Shown: piece after piece, positions 15,442-20,609 of the stretch | Layout of the letters: every line of letters begins with the position of its first letter | Position numbering within the stretch: position 1 is the stretch's first letter | Assembly (NCBI GenBank): GCA_017623955.1 | Contig: JAGAOA010000251.1 | Location: 1-20,609 of the forward strand | Direction of reading: 5' to 3' | Origin: Opitutales bacterium | GTDB lineage: Bacteria; Verrucomicrobiota; Verrucomicrobiae; Opitutales; CAG-312 | DNA: 20,609 nucleotides | Position numbers and translations under genes: made by a program | The notes under the pieces: model-generated | Database searches by the model: none | What the model was told of the DNA's origin: nothing | What the model saw: the letters and a program-made list of their open reading frames with translations, nothing else

Positions 15442-17322
15442 TTAGTCTATCAGCTCAAAAAGTGCTGTATCTGGTTTTTTAAATTCGTATTCAAATTTGT
15501 CGGTATTTTCAGCAACGATTTTATCTGAATACAACTCTTTAACTTGTTTTACTTTTCTTGGCAAATATATAGTTTCTTTCCCACCATCAGCTGTATGAAC
15601 CGAAATTAGTTTGTCGTTTGCATATACAGGTGATGTTGAATTTACATACATATGCACACCTGCATCTTTAGCAAATTCTTTAAGATTTTTTTTGTTAAAA
15701 ACGCTGATGCTTGAATTATAGATACTTTTCCAATTCCCCATTTGTTTTATTTTTATATCTTTTGATTTTACGTACGGGAAACCTACAAGTTTTACAATTC
15801 TCGATTCATCAATATCAATCCCATCGGTTATTCCAAAACCACCCATAGTTATAATTGTTTTGTTATCTTTGAATACATATTTATCTAAGATAGCTTTTTT
15901 CTTCGGGGTAATTTCAAATGAATGTGGGAATATTACCATTTTGTATTTAGAAAAGTCTACTTTTTCGATGTCATCAAAGAAAATAGATTCGTATGGAGCC
16001 CCAACCATAGATACTGCTTTCTTAATGTGTGTATAGTCTATGAATCTTCTATAATAACAACTATCAGGATCGATAATACATACAATTTCAGCTTTGACTG
16101 GCAAGTTGTCATTTTTATGTTTTTGCCAAAGTTGATGAGATTTTTTCACAACTTCCATCGTTTCTGGAGTTCTGAAAATTCCTCCCCACATATCAAAACA
16201 CCAAAGCGAATTTTGCCAAATTATTGCGTGCGAAAATTCTCGCTTTAAAATAGCACTAGATTCAGCTTGATTTTTTGCACCCTTAAAGTGAGGCCCCATT
16301 GCAATTTTAATGTAAGGCGATAAGTCTGCATTGTAAGTATGTGTTCTGTGATCTATTTCTTGGAAGTAATGTTTACCTCGGATTTGTACAGATTTAATCG
16401 GAGCATTTGCACCACCGCCTTCGCCAAGATAGCGATTGTCATATCCACCTGGACTACCAACGAAGTCAGAAGTTGGCGAAGAAAACGTCATACGATTATC
16501 TAATTTCCCGCTCAAACTTACAGGAATAAATCCACAGAAAGCACCAATTTGTTTTTTGTCGCCAACAATATCTCTGACAATTTTTTGCAAATCTTCTACG
16601 CCTTGTGATATAACATGTTCTGTAAAGCGTCTGTATTCAATATTGTGCTGTTGTGTTTTAGGATCAAAATAGAGATTTCTATACTTAGGACTTCTAATTT
16701 GCTTATGTGTTGGAATTTCCCAGTTGGGCAAATTTTTATCTTTCAGCCATTTTTCCCATGCTTGTTCTTTTTGCATTGTTGCTCTGCCCTGAGAAAGACA
16801 ATACCACTCACTTGTACCACCACCTGCAATCATATAGGAAACAACTCTATCACCATAGCGTTCTTCCATGTGGGTAACATACGCTTTAATCATTTTTTCA
16901 GTTAATTCACGCCATTCTTTCATACAGAGCGAATTTGAAGGCTCGTTGTAACTATCGCCTCCCATACCATATCTTCTATCTATTCGGCGTGCTAACCAAA
17001 TAGGACTATTTACATCAATCATGACAATGAATTTTGCTTTTTCATTTTGACGAATGACAAGGTCAAACTGTTCATCTACAACCCCCCAAAGATACGTTTC
17101 ATCCCACACCCAAAATGGAGGAAACTTACAATATGGTTCGCCCAATGTATTAAATGAATTTGATGGCATAACCGCATAAGTATCAATCCCCGCTTCTGCG
17201 AATTGACGCATTGCAGCAGTTTCTGGCCAAAACGAACGATATGCAAAAAACGTATCTTTTCTTGAACCGAATAATGATAGTGAAATAGTAATTAAAGCAA
17301 TAATAGTAAAAAATCTCATCAT
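15442..17322 (-). CDS. Second secreted GH42-like glycoside hydrolase
   Basis: The 626-residue protein has a short signal peptide (about 1-19) and goes straight into a TIM-barrel hydrolase without the long N-terminal domain of its paralogue at 9333-12023. G-G-G-T-S-E172-W-Y fits the acid/base strand and H-Y-F-Q-E322-I-D-H-R the nucleophile strand of GH42-like enzymes. From about residue 408 (K-A-E-I-V-C-I-I-D-P-D) a GATase-like trimerisation domain follows, then a small C-terminal beta domain. The substrate is unknown. The frame has two adjacent ATG codons. AGGAG at 17326-17330 is 3 bases from the first and 6 from the second, so translation may start at 17319. It follows the YhcH-type gene by 89 bases on the same strand and converges on the plus-strand operon. 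Confidence 0.78.
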   Translation of the reverse strand: MMRFFTIIALITISLSLFGSRKDTFFAYRSFWPETAAMRQFAEAGIDTYAVMPSNSFNTLGEPYCKFPPFWVWDETYLWGVVDEQFDLVIRQNEKAKFIVMIDVNSPIWLARRIDRRYGMGGDSYNEPSNSLCMKEWRELTEKMIKAYVTHMEERYGDRVVSYMIAGGGTSEWYCLSQGRATMQKEQAWEKWLKDKNLPNWEIPTHKQIRSPKYRNLYFDPKTQQHNIEYRRFTEHVISQGVEDLQKIVRDIVGDKKQIGAFCGFIPVSLSGKLDNRMTFSSPTSDFVGSPGGYDNRYLGEGGGANAPIKSVQIRGKHYFQEIDHRTHTYNADLSPYIKIAMGPHFKGAKNQAESSAILKREFSHAIIWQNSLWCFDMWGGIFRTPETMEVVKKSHQLWQKHKNDNLPVKAEIVCIIDPDSCYYRRFIDYTHIKKAVSMVGAPYESIFFDDIEKVDFSKYKMVIFPHSFEITPKKKAILDKYVFKDNKTIITMGGFGITDGIDIDESRIVKLVGFPYVKSKDIKIKQMGNWKSIYNSSISVFNKKNLKEFAKDAGVHMYVNSTSPVYANDKLISVHTADGGKETIYLPRKVKQVKELYSDKIVAENTDKFEYEFKKPDTALFELID

Positions 17323-17411
17323 ATACTCCTGTTGTTAACTTTGTAGACAATTAGCAAGTAAAATCATATTATAGTCTATGTCAACTCCCAAAAATGACCT
17401 ATTAAGACATT

Positions 17412-17951
17412 CTAATCTACAACAACTTTTATTACACACTTGCGAACATTCCCATTTCCTAGAGAAGGAGCATGAGCGTCTTTTGGGAAAAGTACAATGT
17501 ATTTACCAGCGCTTAGCTTTAAAAGCGATGTAGGTGTTTCTTTAAATAAAATATAATCATTTTCTGCAAGTTTATCTGAATATAAATTTTTACATTCTTT
17601 ACGATTTTTTATCCCTATGATTTCTTCACCTTCAAGAATTAAATGTATATCTATAAATTTATTGTGAGCTTCAAACGTAAGTTTATCAGAAATCGGAGTA
17701 AGTTTTATATCTGAAATATTTGCAAAAACATCATTCCCTGAAATATTCACCCTTCCCGACATTTTCTTTAAACCATCAATCCCATTTTTTTCAATGAAAT
17801 CAAATGCTAATTTTAGCTTATCAGAATACTTCTTATATAAAGACATTGTAGAAATATCTGATACGCTATGCACCTCAGGTAAATTGTTTTTACATGAAAC
17901 AATAAGTACCAATACAAGTAAAACAATCAATTTTATAGCTTTATTTATCAT
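17412..17951 (-). CDS. YhcH/YjgK/YiaL-family lipoprotein (sugar anomerase-like)
   Basis: The 179-residue protein matches the YhcH/YjgK/YiaL (EbgC-like) cupin family. It has E94-A-H96-x4-D101-I-H103 followed by L-E-G-E-E and, near the end, F-P-K-D-A-H160-A-P, the expected metal and substrate residues. Relatives act on N-acetylmannosamine anomers or accompany beta-galactosidase (EbgC), normally in the cytosol. Here a lipoprotein signal peptide with lipobox I-V-S-Cys20 precedes the domain, so it should be anchored outside the cytoplasm. It lies upstream of the GH42-like gene on the same strand, and its promoter region contains good -35 and -10 boxes and a palindrome. The pairing suggests it handles the sugar released by that hydrolase, which is inference. 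Confidence 0.85.
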   Translation of the reverse strand: MINKAIKLIVLLVLVLIVSCKNNLPEVHSVSDISTMSLYKKYSDKLKLAFDFIEKNGIDGLKKMSGRVNISGNDVFANISDIKLTPISDKLTFEAHNKFIDIHLILEGEEIIGIKNRKECKNLYSDKLAENDYILFKETPTSLLKLSAGKYIVLFPKDAHAPSLGNGNVRKCVIKVVVD

Positions 17952-17960
17952 AATTTCAAG

Positions 17961-17970
17961 TGATATATCA
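17961..17970. promoter_or_regulatory. Palindrome in the YhcH promoter, possible operator
   Basis: TGATATATCA is a perfect 10-base palindrome located between the -10 box and the start codon at 17951. It overlaps the expected transcription start. This is a typical place for a repressor site, but AT-rich palindromes arise easily by chance. No regulator gene is adjacent. Confidence 0.3.
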
Positions 17971-17974
17971 GATA

Positions 17975-18004
17975 TATATACATTTAAACCAAAATTATTG
18001 TCAA
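17975..18004 (-). promoter_or_regulatory. Sigma70-like promoter of the YhcH-GH42 unit
   Basis: On the minus strand a perfect TTGACA (17999-18004) is followed after 18 bases by TATATA (17975-17980), about 25 bases before the ATG of the YhcH-type gene. The upstream terminator of glutamine synthetase at 18035 isolates this unit, which supports a promoter here. Confidence 0.6.
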
Positions 18005-18034
18005 TGTAATTTAACTGATATTCGTTAAAAAAAT

Positions 18035-18056
18035 AACCTCCGAAAGCACGGAGGTT
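18035..18056 (-). terminator. Rho-independent terminator after glutamine synthetase
   Basis: A perfect 8-bp stem (AACCTCCG with CGGAGGTT) and 6-base loop is followed on the minus strand by TTATTTTTTT. It starts about 30 bases after the stop of glutamine synthetase and ends that transcript before the YhcH promoter. Confidence 0.88.
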
Positions 18057-18086
18057 AAAATTTGTATAGTCTAAACTGATTACTTA

Positions 18087-19589
18087 TTAACCACAGTGGA
18101 AATAAGTTTCAACCAAGTCTAAAATAGCTTGCTCATTATTTCCAATTTCAGCACGCAACGAAGCATCGTTGAAAGATGCAAGCGATTTCATAATTCCATC
18201 AATCATTGCAGGAGTAAATACACCCTTAGCTTCGTAAACTTCACGTTGTTTTGCTAAACATTCAGCCGATGCACTGCAACTATCTGGCAAAGCTTTTAGC
18301 GAATCTAAAACGTTCTTATTTTCATCCTTATGAATATTTACATCAACGTATGTATTCTTTGCAATTTCTAACGCATTTGCCAATTCAAAACCATATCTTG
18401 CAGCAACAGCTAAGCTTGCGAACAATAAGTAGATATTTGCAGAACCATCTGCCGAGCGAATTTCAACAGTCTGTTTTTGCTTTGTATCGTATGTATTTGC
18501 ACTTTCGAGAGGATTTACCAATGCACTCATATTAGTGCTACCAGTCCAACCGAGAGGGACACGAACAAGCGTCGAGCGATTTCTATCACCCCAACAAATG
18601 TTAGTAGGAGCTTCTTGATGTGGAACAAGGCGGAAATAACTTGTTGGATTTGTGTTACCAAAAGCTGTGATTGATGGAGCCATTTCAAGAACACCCGCAA
18701 TCATCTTGCGAGCATAATCAGAAAGTACTCCATTTTCAAGCATAACGTTTTTACCGTCTTTCATTACACGCATATGAACGTGCAAACCACTTCCAGCCTT
18801 ACCTGTTGTAATCTTTGGTGCAAATGTCAAATCATAGCCAAATTGATAAGCCAAGTTTCTAATAATCCACTTGGCAAGCATTAGTTGTTCAACTGCACTT
18901 TGAGCATCACATGGTAGAAACTCAATTTCATTTTGTTCATAAATCTTACCATTTAAAGTAAAATTGCCTACTTCAGAGTGACCATATTTAATTTTGCCAC
19001 CCGTCTGTGCAATGTACTGCATACAGAGCTGACGGAATTCGCCAAACTTTGTGAATGGAGCCGACTCATGATACCCACGTTGATTTGGAGTTGGGAAAGC
19101 TTTTTCTTCATCGGCAATTACATAATATTCAAGCTCGCCCATTGCTTGGAACTCTAAACCTGTTGTTTCGTTGAAAGCTTTGCAAGCCTTACTCAAAACG
19201 TACTCAGGAGAACTTTCAAGAGGTTGACCATCCTTATTGAAGAATGAACAAAGGAAAACCAATGTTGGAATTTCTGAAATTGGATCAATAAATGCAGTTC
19301 TAAAACGTGGAACTACATATAAATCACTACTGCTTGCTTCTACAAACGAAAACAAACTAGAGCCGTCAACACGTTCGCCACATGTCAAAATTTCATCAAG
19401 ATAATCTAAGTCGTAAACTACGAAATTTAGCGTTTTTAGACGCCCATCGCCAGCTGGATACATAAAATTCACGTGGCGGATATTTTCATTCTTCACAAAT
19501 TCGATAATATCTTTCTTTGTGAGTTCAGAGGGTTTTTTATTTAATCTTTCTGCGACAGAAACCGATGCGATATCAGTAGAATTGTCCAT
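18087..19589 (-). CDS. glnA: Glutamine synthetase (GS family, about 500 residues)
   Basis: Glutamine synthetase joins ammonia to glutamate with ATP in the cytosol and is central to nitrogen assimilation. The 500-residue protein has the beta-grasp N-terminal region (Y-P-A-G-D-G-R-L-K, residues 45-52) and the catalytic residues. These are G-E152-L-E154-Y-Y, H204-S-E206, N-E-I-E223-F, G-S-G-L-H270-V-H272-M, R320 in S-Y-F-R-L-V-P-H, G-D-R-N-R and T-V-E376-I-R. The version with N-P-T-S-Y-F-R-L-V-P-H-Q-E-A-P closely resembles glutamine synthetases I remember from Bacteroidetes. I do not see the N-L-Y-x-L-P adenylylation motif of enterobacterial GlnA. It is a single-gene unit with its own terminator, divergent from the lipoprotein gene at 19753. 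A TTGACA (19667-19672) upstream lacks a good -10 partner. Confidence 0.92.
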   Translation of the reverse strand: MDNSTDIASVSVAERLNKKPSELTKKDIIEFVKNENIRHVNFMYPAGDGRLKTLNFVVYDLDYLDEILTCGERVDGSSLFSFVEASSSDLYVVPRFRTAFIDPISEIPTLVFLCSFFNKDGQPLESSPEYVLSKACKAFNETTGLEFQAMGELEYYVIADEEKAFPTPNQRGYHESAPFTKFGEFRQLCMQYIAQTGGKIKYGHSEVGNFTLNGKIYEQNEIEFLPCDAQSAVEQLMLAKWIIRNLAYQFGYDLTFAPKITTGKAGSGLHVHMRVMKDGKNVMLENGVLSDYARKMIAGVLEMAPSITAFGNTNPTSYFRLVPHQEAPTNICWGDRNRSTLVRVPLGWTGSTNMSALVNPLESANTYDTKQKQTVEIRSADGSANIYLLFASLAVAARYGFELANALEIAKNTYVDVNIHKDENKNVLDSLKALPDSCSASAECLAKQREVYEAKGVFTPAMIDGIMKSLASFNDASLRAEIGNNEQAILDLVETYFHCG

Positions 19590-19752
19590 TGTTTTTGATT
19601 TTGTTTGTTATTTATTTTTAAGCTTAAAAAATTGAACGTTGATATTTTTTTAGAAAACTTTTTTTGTGTCAAGTTTTTTATGTATTTACAAAACTAGCAA
19701 TTTCTTAGAATAAAAACTTGATTAAGATAGAAGATATTATAGTTTTTTAATT

Positions 19753-20609
19753 ATGGAACGCTTATATAAAATATTTCCGTTAGTATTAATATCATTTCTT
19801 GCATTTACATTTATATCATGTTCATCAGAAGGAGATGTTGTAAAAAAGAATCCTGCCATAGAAATGCGTGCATGTTCATTCAATCTGCGTGGGGTAATAA
19901 AAAAAGACAAAGGAACTCGCAACTGGGAACATCGTAAGAACATCGTTGCAAACTTCATCAGAAAATACGACATAGATATAATAGGCACTCAGGAATCAGC
20001 AGTAAAACAATTTCCAGCTTTCAACGAACTACTACCCGACTACGCATACTTTGGCGAAAGTTCTCTAGGTAAAAAAGACGGACGCGTAATAAACTTAATC
20101 CTCTACAAAAAAAGCAAATATAAACTTCATGAAAATGCTACATTGTGGTTAGCACCTACACCTAAAGAAAAAACTAAAATTCTAGAGTCAGCCGAACCAC
20201 GTACAGTAAACTACGGAAAATTCTCCGATAATAAGACTGGTAAAATATTCTATGTATTTTCTACACATCTCGACCATAGAGGTAAAAAAGCAAAACCAGA
20301 ACAAGCTAAATATTTGATGGACATCATAAGCAAAACCACAAATGGAGCTCCATACTTCTTGGTGGGAGACTTCAACAGTGGCGATGATTCTAAAGTTATA
20401 AGATATATAAAATCTCAGCAAGGAATATTAGATGCTCGAGATATTTCAAAGAGAGAACCCATCAATATGCCACATACTTTCAATGCGTTTAAAGGGCATA
20501 CACAAAAAGGGAGTAAAGATGCCAAACGTATTGATTTTATGTTCCTATCTAGTCCTAGCGAAGTAAACTCGTATGAAGTTTCTGATTATAATGAAAACGG
20601 AGTATACCC
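19753..20609 (+). CDS. Endonuclease/exonuclease/phosphatase-family lipoprotein (C-terminus cut by window edge)
   Basis: The 285 visible codons start at ATG 19753 and run off the window end. A lipoprotein signal peptide ends in F-I-S-Cys23, so the protein should be anchored in the envelope. The EEP fold follows, with C-S-F-N-L-R (41-46), W-E-H-R-K, I-I-G-T-Q-E81 as metal-binding glutamate, S-T-H172-L-D-H-R, and V-G-D206-F-N208-S-G. R-I-D-F-M-F near the visible end precedes the final S-D-H motif, which lies outside the window. The exported EEP proteins include nucleases, sphingomyelinase-like and phosphodiesterase-like enzymes, and the motifs alone do not choose among them. It is divergent from glutamine synthetase; TTTACA (19685-19690) with TAGAAT (19706-19711) is a weak possible promoter. 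Confidence 0.88.
   Translation, partial: MERLYKIFPLVLISFLAFTFISCSSEGDVVKKNPAIEMRACSFNLRGVIKKDKGTRNWEHRKNIVANFIRKYDIDIIGTQESAVKQFPAFNELLPDYAYFGESSLGKKDGRVINLILYKKSKYKLHENATLWLAPTPKEKTKILESAEPRTVNYGKFSDNKTGKIFYVFSTHLDHRGKKAKPEQAKYLMDIISKTTNGAPYFLVGDFNSGDDSKVIRYIKSQQGILDARDISKREPINMPHTFNAFKGHTQKGSKDAKRIDFMFLSSPSEVNSYEVSDYNENGVY

Noticed and set aside
19667..19672. TTGACA as the glutamine synthetase -35 box
   Set aside because: No acceptable -10 box lies 16-18 bases downstream, only A runs, so it was not listed as a promoter.

Overview
The window is AT-rich DNA from a Gram-negative, probably anaerobic bacterium. The cell plan is diderm: there is an OprB-type outer-membrane porin, and several exported proteins and lipoproteins. 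Rubrerythrin and the nickel-pincer (lar) genes fit an anaerobic gut or sediment lifestyle. Shine-Dalgarno-like AAAGG or AGGAG precedes several starts, and there is no SusC/SusD pair, which argues against Bacteroidetes. The GH42-like and GH99-like (WbsX) hydrolases, OprB porin and autotransporter-like fragment fit the PVC group (Lentisphaeria/Victivallales-like). That placement is inference, because the glutamine synthetase and rubrerythrin closely resemble Bacteroidetes versions as I remember them.

Layout. 1-2820 (minus): larC-larE-larB, a tight operon for the nickel-pincer nucleotide cofactor. LarB carboxylates and hydrolyses the nicotinate adenine dinucleotide precursor, LarE donates sulfur, and LarC inserts nickel. 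LarB is cut by the window edge and no larA is visible. larE has no ATG, GTG or TTG start that keeps its ATP-binding loop; a CTG start overlapping the end of larC is the best explanation. 2889-4916 (minus): a CE7-type acetyl esterase, then a rubrerythrin with a terminator. 5048-6016 (plus): nadA. 6034-8287 (minus): a membrane-anchored metallophosphoesterase followed 16 bases later by a carbohydrate porin. 8409-8499: tRNA-Ser(GCU).

8500-9332 is mostly non-coding. It holds a tRNA terminator, a hairpin-rich stretch with one possible 47-residue ORF, a bidirectional terminator, a frameshifted and truncated exported-protein fragment with a G7 tract, and a 65-base near-palindrome.

9333-17951 is a glycan-degradation island. 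A plus-strand operon encodes a GH42-like hydrolase, a GH99-like/esterase fusion and a GH99-like lipoprotein. It converges on a minus-strand pair made of a YhcH-family lipoprotein and a second GH42-like hydrolase. Two or three hairpins separate the converging units. The proteins carry export signals, so the inferred model is cell-surface or periplasmic breakdown and deacetylation of a complex polysaccharide. The substrate cannot be read from the sequence.

18087-20609: glutamine synthetase (minus) and, divergently, an endonuclease/exonuclease/phosphatase-family lipoprotein cut by the window edge. There is no CRISPR array, intact insertion sequence, phage gene or rRNA. The strongest items for follow-up are the non-canonical larE start, the GH99-like/esterase fusion whose GH99-like domain seems to have lost its acidic motif, the lipoprotein form of YhcH, and the structured 8500-9332 region.
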